NCBI GenBank assembly: GCA_022575985.1
Contig: JAKSXM010000206.1
Location: 806,001-870,000, forward strand
Direction: 5' to 3'
Length of the DNA: 64,000 bases
From: Anagrus nilaparvatae
Taxonomy: Eukaryota > Arthropoda > Insecta > Hymenoptera > Mymaridae
The notes under the pieces are model-generated. The model made no database searches and was not told the origin of the DNA. It saw only the letters and a program-made list of their open reading frames with translations. Position 1 is the stretch's first letter, and each line of letters opens with the position of its first letter. Shown one piece after another: positions 1-11,571 of the stretch. Made by a program: the position numbers and the translations under genes.

Positions 1-545
1 GTCAATAAACCAAATTCCTATTTTCGGTACAAAATACCCGAATTCAAAATTAATGTCAAAATTGCAACTTTTGATGAAAAAAGGTTTTATAGGTCTCCAA
101 AATGTTATACAAGCTTCAAGTTTCCAAAAAATTTTTACTCGTTTCTTTTGCTTCAGTTGTTTTTGTGATGGTGTTTAAAATTATCGTTCATTGATGGTGT
201 CTTAAATTATCATATCTTTCAAGCAAACTATCAAAAATATACGAGTAAAAAATTTTTGAAAACTAGGAGCTTGTAAAACATTTTTGAGACCTATAAAACC
301 CATTTTAGTTAAAAATTACAATTTTTGCAGCAATTTAAAAATCGGTCATTTTTGACCAAAAATGGACATATAGTTTATTGACTATCTTAATCACAGATAT
401 AGTTACTTTTGGCCAAATATGGTAATTTGGTTTACTGACTAGAGCGGTAAGAGAATTACTGATAAAAAAATTACGGAGATTACGGAGATTACGGAGATTA
501 AAAACTGACACTTATACCCCAAACTGTACTGAAAGTTAGAAGAAA
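1..545. repeat. Foldback element, left arm truncated by the window edge
   Basis: An inverted repeat: the stretch around 60-166 (ggttttataggtctcc ... tttttactcgt) returns in reverse complement around 238-320, and 1-18 pairs with about 421-440. The part from about 236 to 545 resembles 57770-58040 inside another palindrome, including the shared 'cacttatacc' segment, so both belong to one repeat family. The left limit is not visible. Three direct copies of 'attacggag' lie at 471-497. Confidence 0.6.
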
Positions 546-1845
546 ATCAGTTCCCCAAACAATTATAACTCCCCTTGTTATACTTTTCGTAAATTAAAGC
601 TTTCAAAAAACTTTTAAAAAAAATAATGAAATTTATCTCTCATATCTCAATTACCTTCACATACACTCATATCAATAAAAATATTAATTATTATCTTTAA
701 TTACAAATAAAAAGTAATTACAAAACTCTTTCAAGCACATATAAAAGATACAATATATATAAGTTTTTTCTAATAATAATTGGTCTCTTTCTTGATTAAA
801 GACTTTTTTAGTATTAAAGTATAAAAAAAATTGTATTTATTTTTTTATACACTTTTTTTATACTTTCTTTTTATATTATATAAAAATTATATTTTTAATT
901 ACAATTTTTTTTTCACAGAACACAATACAAAATGTAATTATTAATATAAAAAAGTCTTTAATTATTAAATTAAAATAAAAAAGAAATGAAAAAAATCACG
1001 TAATAATCAAAGAAAAATATAACTCAAAAAGCTTTTATAGAATTTTGAAACTTTTTTATAAATAAAATAATTTTTAAAATATTAAACTTTAATTAAGATA
1101 GTCGAAATAATGTAATCTTTAAATTTTTCAAATAAAAAAAGAAAGTACTATCTTTTTAAGTATCTCATAAAACTAAAGTACTTTTAAATATATATAAAAA
1201 AATCAATTAAATAAAGATATATATCTATATTTAAAAAAAAAATTTTACTTTTAAGTTACGTTTTTATGCTGTATTAAATTATATTATTTTTTTAAAAATA
1301 CTAAATTTTTTAATATTAAAAAAAGGGTTTTTTTTTTTATTTTCTTTAAAATGTAAATAAAAGCTTTTAAGTAACGACAATTTATGCAAGAATTAAATTC
1401 ACTTTGAATATGCTGGTCTACATGAATAAAAAGACCTATCTTTTTTATGCTTATGCTGCGTATTAAAAAGTGTTTTGTTAATTTTAAAATTAGTTATAAA
1501 AATAGATGATATTTTTCGTAACTAAAATATTTTAAACTGTAATTTTCTAAAATTTCTAGTTGAAATGACTATTAAATCTAACGTTAGCTATTGAAAGTTA
1601 TAATAAGTTAGAGATTATAGTACCAAATGTGAGTTGGAGAACTTGGCAAAATAATAATTTTGTAAAGAAATTAAATGATCAATAAAGTTTCTAAAAGTTT
1701 CAATTTTATAATAGAAGAAAATTTACGAAAATGATACTAATTTGAATAAAGTAATTGCATTGAATATTTTCGATATTCTGATAATGTCAAGCATGGGAAG
1801 TGAACTAACTCTCAATAAATCAAATAGTCAATTTATGAATAAAAG
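546..1845. other. AT-rich sequence without a recognisable gene
   Basis: Very AT-rich, with many A and T runs and no open frame of useful length. It probably lies in an intron of the minus-strand CG3556-like gene or downstream of it. No RNA gene or mobile-element end was recognised. Confidence 0.5.
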
Positions 1846-2159
1846 TACACTGTAAAAAGTAAATTTTTTTATATTAACAAAAAAATTAGAACATTTTCGA
1901 AAAATTAGTAAATTTTCGAAAAAATTTGTAAATATTCGAAAAAAATCGTAAATTTACTAAATTTAGAATATTAACAAAAAATTCGAGTATTTCGATTTTT
2001 TTTTGTGAATTCGCAAGAAAAATTGATAATTTACAATTTTTTTTCGAAAATTTACAAAAAATAGTTGTAAATTTACGAAAAATAGTTGTGAACTTACAAA
2101 TTTTTTCGTAAAATCATTAAAAAAAATCGAGAATTCTCGAATTTTTCGAGAATATACTA

Positions 2160-5100
2160 AGGCTATGCCCGGATCTATATAGTGAATCGGCCCACGAAAG
2201 ATATTTAAAAACTAATTGTATTAGGTCAAAGAACACCTAAAAAAAATAGGATCCTGAAGTTTTCAGACCCCCAGATGCCTTCAGCTCTGATTGGCAGCCT
2301 ATTAATGACAAAAAAAAAAGTACATTTTTAACGACTTTTTAGTCGTCTTTCTGATACTCCCGTGGTAAAACGATTCTGTCAAAATGATCTTGCGACCTCT
2401 CATTCAAAAGGTTAGACGATATATTTTCAGATAAAATTACTTTTGAAAGTGATTTTAGTGCATCCTTTTGATTGGTAGACCATAAACCGTCCAAAATAAA
2501 TTTTTTTTCTTCTTAAATTTCAACTTTGGCTGCGATTTAAAAAAAATTAAGAGATATGCCCATTCTATTTTTTTTTTTAAATAATGAAAAATAAAACAAA
2601 TTTTCATTTGCGACCATCCGCGCTCAAAAATATTTGGGGCAACATGGTCAAATACTTAAAAAACTGAAATAACTTTTGTTTTTAATTTTGCGATTTTTCG
2701 AAAAAGGACCCCGCACAAATGAATAGGAAATGACCGTTCGATCAAATTAGGTGAATTTTTTGTATGTTTTAGATTTTATTATCCTGAAAAAATGTCTCCA
2801 TGGACGCAAAGCTTCCAAGTCTCAACTTTGGCTGCTACGGAGCTTGAAAGCTTCATAGCACTATTACACAGGCACCCAAAAAAAAAAAATCATGTACCAG
2901 AGGGTAGACCCCCTGGTATGGGGGTTTTTGGTGGTGCTAAAACCGAATATGGCCATAGAAATGCATTAAAACTAGCCAATTTGTTCCCAGTGCCCCGATT
3001 AATACCCCCCCCCCCCAAACGGGTAAAAATATTTTTATTACAAAAATTAAAAATTAATATGTATGTATGTATGTATGTGCTTTATGTTTAACCTCTTGAA
3101 CCTTACGTTATGTCGGAGGTCACCAACAATTAACACAAGCAGCTACCGAACCGCATATTTTGCTTTTATTTCCTCGGAAGTCGATATATACATAGAGATA
3201 TATACCGCTTTTTCCTTTATTGGAAAATAACTCTAGGTTCTGGAAGCATGTGGATAAATTGTCAGTGAAACTGCAGGATTAGAAGGTGAATTAAAGGATT
3301 GATGAAGGGATTGAGGGATTTTTAGGGTTTGGGAGGCCAATTGCGGTCTAAGGTCCGACTTTTTGTAGGAGCCATGCTGACAATTCCGTCTTTAAAACAC
3401 AGAGTTGCATTTCTACAACTCTATGCTTTAAAAGAGGCGCGAAAAACCTTAGAAAAACGCCCTCTATGCATGACATACGGAGGCAAGTAAATGGCACTTT
3501 CCATTTCATCTTGCCCCCTGCGACTCGGCAGCTAGCTCTACTCTCCCTTCTTAAAATAAATATTTAATTTTATTAAATATTCATTTCCAGAAAAAAAAGT
3601 TGTCACTGCTCTGTATGCGAACCCACTTCATAATATTTTGCAATATTACAAAGCGAGCGCGTTACCTCTGTGCTACCGAGCCTTAAAAATTAATATGAAT
3701 TCTTATATTTTTTGAGACGGTGAAACCAAAAATGAACATAAAAAATGTTTTCTACCAAAATTTGGCCCTGTAAACCACCCCAGTGGCCCCATGCACCCCC
3801 CCCCCCCCCAAACGAGATACAAAAAGTTTTATTACAAAAACTAAAACTCAATGTGTATTGTAATGTTTTTTGAGGCGCTGAAACCAAAGATAAATATAAG
3901 AAATGTGTTTAATCAATGCTTGGTCCTCTAGGCCAACCCAGTGCCCCTATTCACCCCCCACCCAAACGAGTTAAAAATATTTTTATTAGGCACATTAAAA
4001 CTCAATGTGTATTCTTATGTTTTTTGAGACAATTTAACCAAAGATGAATATAAAAAATGTTTTTAACTTGGTTAAAAACACTTGCTTGGCCCTGTACACA
4101 ACCCCAGTGCCCCCATTCACCCCGCCCCCCAAACGAGTTGAGAATATTTTAATAACAAAAATTAAAACTCAAGGTGTATTCTTATTTTTTTTTTGGACAC
4201 TGAAACGTTTGAGGGGGGGTGAATAGGGGCACTGGGGTCCTGTAAAGGGCCAAGCATTAGTTAAAAACATTTTTTAAATTCATCTTTGGTTTCAGCGCCT
4301 CAAAAAACATAACAGTACACATTGAGTTTTAGCTTTTGTAATAAAAACTTTTATATCTCGTTTGGGGGGAGGGGGGGTCGCATGGGGCCACTGGGGCGGT
4401 TTACAGGGCCAAACATTGGTAAAAAACATTTTTTATATTCATTTTTGGTTTCACCGTCCCAAAAAATATAAGAATTCATATTAAGTTTTAATTTTTGTAA
4501 TAAAAATATTTTTACCCGTTTGGGGGGGGGGCGGTAAAAATGCGGGCACTGGGGTCGTCTAAAAGGCCAAATGTTGGTAAAAAACATTTTTTGTATACAT
4601 TTTTGGTATAAGCATCTCAAAAAACATGAGTATATAGTTCAATTTTCATTTTTCGAAAAAAAAATTTTTTCACTCCTTTGGGAGGCTTATGGGGGCGCTG
4701 GGAACAAATTGGCTAGTTTTATTGCATTTCTATGGCCATATTCAGTTTTAGCACCACCAAAAACTCCCATCCCAGGGGGCTACCCTCTGGTACATGATTT
4801 TTTTTTTGGGTGCCTGTGTAATAGTGCTATGAAGCTTTCAAGCTCCGTAGCAGCCAAAGTTGAAACTTGGAAGCTTTGCGTCCATGGAGACATTTTTTCA
4901 GGATAATAAAATCTAAAACATACAAAAAATTCACCTAATTTGATCAAACGGCCATTTCCTATTCATTTGTGCGGGGTCCTTTTTCGAAAAATCGCAAAAT
5001 TAAAAACAAAAGTTATTTCAGTTTTTTAAGTATTTGACCATGTTGCCCCAAATATTTTTGAGCGCGGATGGTCGCAAATGAAAATTTGTTTTATTTTTCA

Positions 5101-5526
5101 TTATTTAAAAAAAAAAATAGAATGGGCATATCTCTTAATTTTTTTTAAATCGCAGCCAAAGTTGAAATTTAAGAAGAAAAAAAAATTATTTTGGACGGTT
5201 TATGGTCTACCAATCAAAAGGATGCACTAAAATCACTTTCAAAAGTAATTTTATCTGAAAATATATCGTCTAACCTTTTGAATGAGAGGTCGCAAGATCA
5301 TTTTGACAGAATCGTTTTACCACGGGAGTATCAGAAAGACGACTAAAAAGTCGTTAAAAATGTACTTTTTTTTTTGTCATTAATAGGCTGCCAATCAGAT
5401 CTGAAGGCATCTGGGGGTCTGAAAACTTCAGGATCCTATTTTTTTTAGGTGTACTTTGACCTAATACAATTAGTTTTTAAATATCTTTCGTGGGCCGATT
5501 CACTATATAGATCCGGGCATAGCCTT
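2160..5526. mobile_element. Large foldback element with inverted tandem arrays, inserted in the MITE
   Basis: The termini are GGCTATGCCCGGATC at the left and GATCCGGGCATAGCC at the right. Long arms (about 2161-3035 and 4650-5524) are near-perfect reverse complements. The centre holds a tandem array of about 155-165 bp units containing a C-run, 'aaacgagtt', 'tttgagac' and 'tgaaacc'. Units run one way up to about 4205 and the opposite way from 4206 to 4650, so the element is palindromic throughout. Short open frames (2792-3091, 4351-4906) are translations of the arms and units and not genes. No clean target duplication is visible; an imperfect TA is possible. Confidence 0.85.
3062..3682 (-). 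mobile_element. tRNA-derived SINE with 15-bp target-site duplication
   Basis: Read on the minus strand, the element begins with a tRNA-like head: an A-box-like GGTAGCACAGAGGTAACGCG and a B-box-like GGGTTCGCATAC about 35 bases later. A body of about 500 bp follows, ending in an (ACAT)n tail at 3062-3077. It is flanked by identical 15-bp copies of ttaaaaattaatatg at 3047-3061 and 3683-3697. Removing the SINE restores the array unit of the host foldback. Its GC content is higher than the surroundings. Polymerase III transcription and LINE-driven mobilisation are inferred from the family type. Confidence 0.85.
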
Positions 5527-5639
5527 TAGTAAATTTACGATTTTTATCGAATATTTACAACATTTTTTGAAAATTCGCTAATTTTTCGAAAAAATTCTAT
5601 TTTTTTTGTAAATCTAAGAAAGTTACTTTTTACAGTGTA

Positions 5640-6924
5640 TAATAGCTTAAACTACAATCTACGATTTGAGACTATCAACCAGTCTTGCAATTTTAGTCAA
5701 TTAGTAGTCGATGCTTGATTGTATCTTTTCAAGTTAAAGACAAAACTTAAAATCATATTTAATAATCTATGAATTTTCAACATTAAGGTAGTATCTTGAT
5801 CGTAATAAATAAGACAACGGTAATCTAAATAAGGTAATAACAGTGAAGAAGAAAGAAGAGACTTACGTAATTCAAATGTCAGATAACGAACTTTAGTGCA
5901 AAGAAGATATAATGCATAATGAACAGATTGTGTTAGTTTTATAACATGTTTTGAGTACTTTAAAGTATGTATGAGGATAACACCTAAGTTTATGACTGAG
6001 AAAGATTAGAAGTTCGTTTTTGTATAAAATTTTAAAAAAATTTTATATAGATTCGTAATCGTTGCTTAAATTTGTTTTTACGCATTTTAAGAGTTGTTTG
6101 TCCCCTTAAAATCATCATAAAAATAAAATTTGAGGGAGGCAATTTCCTTGAGACTTGGTTTTTCTCTGTCCTGAAATGCATTTAATATTAATCCCTTAGT
6201 CTATCAATACAAGGGAATTTGGGATTTGGTAACCATCCTGCCCCCTAGCTCATTTGTAATTAATACCGTAAACAATCTATATTAGGGTGTTAATAAAAAA
6301 AAATTATTCCGTCCCCTAGTTACACTTGAGTTTTCCCCAAGGAAAATCTATAGAACCAACTAAAGTAAAGTATACTGTATTATGTATGAATTTAAAAGCA
6401 GTAATATTGATGACCATTATTGCGAGAAAGTAAACTTGTAATTCCATAATAGTTTGTCGAATCCTTTCTAATTAAATAAATTTCCTTGAATTACGATGCC
6501 ACAGAATTTTAAATATTTTACGTTTATGGTAGCATACACCCAACTCATTTTTTTTTTACGTAAAAAACAATGAAAATTAGAATGTTGTAAAACTTATGCT
6601 AACCGATAAAGACCTAAAAGTAATTGACAATATCGTAGAGTAATCAAAAGGAATCCGACAAATTTCAACCAATGCATTAAAAATATTGAATAACCCTGCT
6701 AAACTGGGTTATATAATTTGTTAAGTAACATTGTTCTCCCGAGCCTTTCAAATAAAATGCCAGAAACCTTAGTGACTTGTAGTAATTAAATTCAATATAA
6801 AATCGTTTTCTCATTGAATAAATTTTAAAATTTATTAGACAGTAAAAACAAAAAAATACAAGTTTCTGAAAGTTACAACAAAAGTAAAAGATAAAATACT
6901 AAAAGACAAAAAAAAGTGTTATAT
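5640..6924. other. Intergenic or intronic sequence without a supported gene
   Basis: This should be intron or downstream sequence of the minus-strand CG3556-like gene, whose next exon must begin with one base completing an AG-x codon. I looked for that exon here and found no convincing one. The block around 6120-6330 is less AT-rich but has stops in every frame. Confidence 0.4.
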
Positions 6925-6928
6925 TCAC

Positions 6929-7163
6929 CTCCACAATAGTAATACCAATTCAAGTTCCAATTGTTTGCTGCTTAACTGCATTTCTAAACTTGCTGGTGAT
7001 GGTATAAAATTTTCTTCCCTTGAAAGATTTCCTAACCTTAAAGCCAAAAGTACTCTATGACTTTCGTTACCCCAACCAGCATCTTTATCTCTTTGACTCC
7101 ATAACCAAGCACTTGCTTTTTCTAACATAGCATCAGCAGCTGCGTTCATTTCTGCTTTTCTTG
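6929..7163 (-). CDS. Secreted CG3556-like (cobalamin-binding-like fold) protein, internal exon
   Basis: An internal exon of 235 nt. On the minus strand it follows a 'tttatag' acceptor and ends TGGAG before a 'gtgaat' donor at 6928. It encodes about 77 residues, including ASAWLWSQRD, AGWGNESHRVLLALRLGNL and KQLELELVLLLWR. These fit the W-x-x-x-QR ... WGN-(D/E)-(T/S)-HR-VLLAL-L pattern I associate with insect CG3556-type proteins, which have an alpha/alpha-barrel related to intrinsic factor and transcobalamin. The exon opens with two bases (CA) that complete the codon begun by the final G of the signal-peptide exon at 11493-11571. Ligand binding is not established. The rest of the gene lies to the left, in sequence I could not resolve or beyond the window. 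Confidence 0.6.
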
Positions 7164-7936
7164 CTATAAATGAAAAAAAAATATAGAACGTATAATAATA
7201 ATAAAAAATTTTTTTACAAAAATGAAAAAAAACAAGAGAAAAAGATATTTTCTTATACTATGGGATACAATGGGAACCATTAGAATTTTTTTTTGTACTT
7301 TATTATTTTCTTTTATATGGTTTTACTACGAGCTTTACTGTGTTTTAACCAAAAAGACTTTTTCCTATATCCTCAAAGCTTTACCTAAGATTCGAGGTTA
7401 TATAAAATGTGCTATAGTTATAGGGTTTATATTACACACAATAACGAAATACTAAAAAAAAAATGTAGAGTCAAAAAAAAGGAAAGTGTATTGTAATATC
7501 AAAGAGAATCTGGATTATGGTTCTTTTATGTATTAATATTGTACGTTGAAGGTAGTATTAGAAATAGAAATATTATATTAAAAAAAAATGTTAAATTTTT
7601 AATGTGCTAATAAAATCTACTTATTTTTTTTTTTTTTTTTTTTTAATTAAAAATATTTAAAACTATCGTTAATGTAAAAATAGTCTTATTTGGATCCTAC
7701 TGAAAATATTTTTTCTGAAATACAGAATTAAAAATAAGATCTTCTCTGAAATTTCTGCTGCTCATCTTTACGCTCTAATCTAAAATTTTATCAGATTTAA
7801 ATCCATGCCCTATAATTCCACCCTAAAATGTTTGTTATCTGAAATAATTGACTAAACTAGCGCGCTTGATAATAATAAATTGCCAATCCATTTTAGAAAA
7901 ACACTATGTTTATTTGCATAAATTAAAGAATTCATA
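7164..7936. other. Intronic AT-rich sequence
   Basis: Part of the long intron between the two exons of the CG3556-like gene. A 77-codon open frame at 7222-7455 on the plus strand is hydrophobic and AT-driven, with no recognisable family, and I do not call it a gene. A poly-T run lies at 7624-7644. Confidence 0.5.
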
Positions 7937-9080
7937 TGAGCAATTATTTTAAAAGTGATACTTAATTTGAGCCTGGAATCGTAAATTTTTTTTTTTTTGA
8001 GGGCACATCGATATGACCCGTGTTTTCAGATAGTTTGAACCTTCAGAAAACCGAAAAAAATCGTGAACAAGAAATCGGCGATAGGTGCCAAAAAGATTTT
8101 TTCACTTTTATGTCAAAAAACGTGTTTTTCGTATCTGAGCTACCCTAAATTTTTAAAATAACTTTTTAGGTAAAAAAACTTTTTTAAAATAGGTAAGAAA
8201 ATCTGATTGCCAGGGAAAAACCACTCCAGAAGAAAAAAAAAACTTATCTTTTTACGATGAAATTTAGCCAAGTTATCGTCAATTTAAGATTTTGCTCAAA
8301 TTCGTCTTAAAAAAGATTGAAATTTTATTGAAAAAAGCCTGTTTCTGAACCTTAAACATGTATTATTCGCTTGATTTTCATCGTAAAATAATAATTTTTT
8401 TTTTTAAATCGATTAATTTTTTCCTGGCAATTCATTTCTTTAAGAAAAAAATTATTTTTATTGACAAAATTTTAATTTTTAGATCAAAAACTGTGTTAAG
8501 TAAATCTTGCTACTTACAGTTTTCAAAGGCTTTTGACCTAAAAATTGAAATTTGGTCAATAAAAATGATTTTTTTCTTAAAAAAATGAATTTCCAGGGAA
8601 AAATTAATCGATTTAAAAAAAAAAAATTATTATTTTACTATGAAAATCAAGCGAATAATGCATGTTTAAGGTTCAGAAACAGGCTTTTTTCAATAAAATC
8701 TCAATATTTTTTAAGACGAATTTGAGCAAAATCTTAAATTGACGATAACTTGGCTAAATTTCATCGTAAAAAGATAAGTTTTTTTTTCTTCTGGAGTGGT
8801 TTTTCCCTGGCAATCAGATTTTCTTATCTATTTTAAAAAAGTTTTTTTACCTAAAAAGTTATTTTAAAAATTTAGGGTAGCTTAGATACGAAAAACACGT
8901 TTTTTGACATAAAAGTGAAAAAATCTTTTTGGCACCTATCGCCGATTTCTTGTTCACGATTTTTTTCGATTTTCTGAAGGTTCAAACTATCTGAAAACAC
9001 GGGTCATATCGATGTGCCCTCAAAAAAAAAATTTACGATTCCAGGCTCAAATTAAGTATCACTTTTAAAATAATTGCTCA
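7937..9080. mobile_element. 1.1-kb TA-flanked palindrome (foldback MITE)
   Basis: Two arms of more than 500 bp, about 7937-8480 and 8545-9080, are reverse complements with few mismatches. They run from TGAGCAATTATTTTAAAAG at the left to CTTTTAAAATAATTGCTCA at the right, with TA on both sides (7935-7936, 9081-9082). The loop is short. Apparent open frames such as 8358-8588 come from arm and loop sequence. A diverged copy of the right arm lies at about 22796-23185. Confidence 0.85.
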
Positions 9081-9082
9081 TA

Positions 9083-11490
9083 TACCGTATAGACTTTAAA
9101 AGCATATTGCTAATGATTTTAAAATGTTTTATTAGCTTGAATTTTCAAGCAATATATTTGTTCAGTTATGGAACCTCGCATAGATATTCAATAATTAGTA
9201 CAAAGTTTTAGGTACTACTACAATTAATTTTCTCTTAAGTAATTTTATTTCATTTTTATCTAAACATGTAAAACAGTAACTTTCATAGATTCCTTCATAT
9301 GTACATTTGACATCACTAGTCATGAACGTGTTTAATTTTAGATTTAAAAGCTTTTAGGTGATTAAGCTAAATCAAATTAAAATTATATAATTCATTTTAT
9401 TTTTTATGCTCTGAAAGGATAAATTTTTAAGATTTTTCTTGAATATATTTTTTTTTTATGACATTATTCAAACCTTAGAACTCTAATTTTATAAAAGTCG
9501 TAAAAAATGCGTAAAAATTATTATTATGAAGAGAGTTTATAACCGAAGCATACTTTTTTTAATTCGTAATAAAAATGCAAAAGAAAAAATAATAATATTC
9601 AACTTGCAAAAACTATTTTCTTTGTTTTATAGAATTTTAAGAATGCAGTTTGTTAACTGATTTCACTGTTTTAACGTAACTATCATACTCTTAGGTACTT
9701 TAAAAAATTTTAAATATTAAAATTAAATTACTTTCAATTGTAATTATTGGTATACTCATGAAAAATACAGTCAAAACAGATAGGTGATCTTAAAGTCAAT
9801 ACCCTTACATCAACAAAATTACCCCTTTTAGGGGGTTTTTGCAATATTTTGGAACTAAAGCTAAAATGACGAATGACGTTTTTAGGAGATGAGTCAAATA
9901 GACTTAGAATATTTGAGATTTAGGGACATTATAATTTCGTTTCTAGAACTTTTAATAATTAGGGAGTACAAGTTAAAACTGTTATAAGTTAACTTGTTCG
10001 ATGCTCGTCGGTTGTGTGAATACAGAAACCAGTTATAAGTTTTATTTATTATAATTAGTACCATATATATTTTTTAAAAGTAAAAATAATATTTTATTGA
10101 CCAGAATTGGAGCTGAACTTAATTTTTTATTGTTTCAAATTATTTAAAATAAATAAAACAATACAAAATCATTTGATGTGTAACAATTTTTTTATTTCAC
10201 AATATTTCACCAACAAATGTTTTAAGTTTTTATTTTTTCTACAGATGTACCAATACATATTTTATTCTCAAATCGTAATACATTATTAAAACAATTTACG
10301 AGACGGATGCGCGCACATCTGTGTACAAATTTGAATCTCTAAACTTTCTGTATTATAGTAAATGGAAGCGATTTTTGACACTTGCTAGATAAAAATTATT
10401 CCACGCGTCACCTACAATACTTTTTTTATTATTATTGTTCTATTGCCATTTTTTAGTGTCGTAAAATTTATATTTGTTAATGGAATAAAAGAATAATCCT
10501 TCAATAGGGTTGGTCTTACAGTGTATACAATACGTTTTTTTTCTTCGCGACGCCGAAAACTTTCTTCTAATACCATTTATCTATTGGCCCTTTTTGCGAT
10601 ATTTCTGCAAATTTCCTAAGTTGATTACTCAAATCTCATAAATATAACTAACAATAAATTTAGTTTTTTGGGGTCACCGATTCCAAATTTTTAGGTACAG
10701 ACCTTGAAAGCTTAACCCTAATACCAAAATACCATTTTTTTTTTAAGGTTTTCTGAAATATGCAAAAAAAAAGTTAAAAATAGACTGGGAAATACGGTGT
10801 GTAGGTATTAGGGCTAAGTTTTTGAGGTCTAGACCTAAAATCTTACCTAGAAAATATAAGCAGGCTTGCACAAACTTTACGAAAAAAGAGCATACATCTA
10901 ACATATACGGCGTCTTGACTATTTGTCTTTCAAATTTTACTGCTGGGTCCATATTTACCTCAACAACCCTCACAAAACATTACATACCATAATTTGATTC
11001 TTTGATTAAAATATTTAAAAAAAAAATTTAACGTAATAAGATAATTTTCATATTTATCATTTATCTTGGAACCAATTTATAACTTTATTCAATCAAATAA
11101 TAAAAAATGTATTGCTGTAGGATATCTATCGAGAGAATTTCTTAGCTATAAATATTTACAACCATTTTTCTCTTTCCAACTGTCTTCCTTATTTTACAAA
11201 TTGCATTTATTTAAATTTTTTACATTGATAAATTCACGTTTAAAACTGTATAAATCAATAACTAATTTTTTAAAGACAGTTATTGAAAATTACTTTTCTT
11301 TTTTACACGAGTTAAAAGAAAAAACTAAATTATAAAGATATCAAAATTGTAAGTTAAAATATATACGACTTCCTTTTTTAAAAATAAATTTTATGCATGC
11401 TTTTTTAAATTAAAATTTAAATTAAGAAAATTAATAAAAAAAATTTTCTTTGAAAAATTAAAAAAAAATATATATTAATGATTAGCTTTT
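9083..11490. other. Intronic sequence with small inverted repeats
   Basis: Continuation of the CG3556-like intron. Visible structure: an imperfect inverted repeat, 10690-10735 against 10800-10842 (aggtacagacctt / aaggtctagacct-like), and a block at 9880-10060 whose 'aattagggagta' segment is inverted relative to about 28770-28790. Open frames at 10107-10289, 10743-10973 and 11066-11335 lack family similarity and codon signal. Confidence 0.45.
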
Positions 11491-11492
11491 AC

Positions 11493-11571
11493 CTTTTGCT
11501 TGAGAAAAAGCACATAACCATCCAAGTAAGAAAATGAGGCTCATTCCAGTCATACTTGCTTTGCCCCACAT
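11493..11571 (-). CDS. Signal-peptide exon of the CG3556-like gene (first coding exon)
   Basis: On the minus strand, ATG at 11571 opens 26 codons plus one base before a 'gtaaaagc' donor at 11492. The product begins MWGKASMTGMSLIFLLGWLC and continues AFSQAK: a short charged start, a hydrophobic core and small residues at a likely cleavage site, which is a typical secretory signal. Joined to the exon at 7163 the reading frame is kept (G + CA = Ala), giving SQAKA-RKAEMNAAADAM. The intron of about 4.3 kb contains a TA-flanked palindrome (7937-9080). The linkage of the two exons is inferred from phase, strand and the expected secreted nature of the family. Confidence 0.6.

Larger units (their letters stand above)
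1848..5637. mobile_element. TA-flanked palindromic MITE (copy 1), split by a nested foldback element
   Basis: The element starts CACTGTAAAAAGTA and ends in the reverse complement (ACTTTTTACAGTG), with TA on both sides (1846-1847, 5638-5639). Its two halves, 1848-2159 and 5527-5637, match the uninterrupted copy at 50867-51268 nearly base for base. The gap is exactly the foldback at 2160-5526. The whole MITE is a degenerate palindrome of 'tttcgaaaaa/attcgaaaaaa' motifs. No transposase is encoded. The TA target and terminal inverted repeats fit a non-autonomous Tc1/mariner-type element. Confidence 0.85.

Noticed and set aside
3600..3682. Possible tRNA gene (A-box and B-box on the minus strand)
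   Set aside because: The cloverleaf stems do not close, and the sequence continues into a body with a simple-repeat tail and a 15-bp target duplication, so it is a SINE head.
2792..4906. Several open frames of 60-111 codons in this interval
   Set aside because: They translate the arms and tandem units of the 2160-5526 foldback; the frames at 2792 and 4571 are the same arm read in opposite directions, with C/G-runs giving Pro- or Gly-rich stretches.
10743..10973. 76-codon minus-strand frame with fairly balanced composition
   Set aside because: Part of it overlaps a small inverted repeat, and no splice context or family similarity supports a gene.
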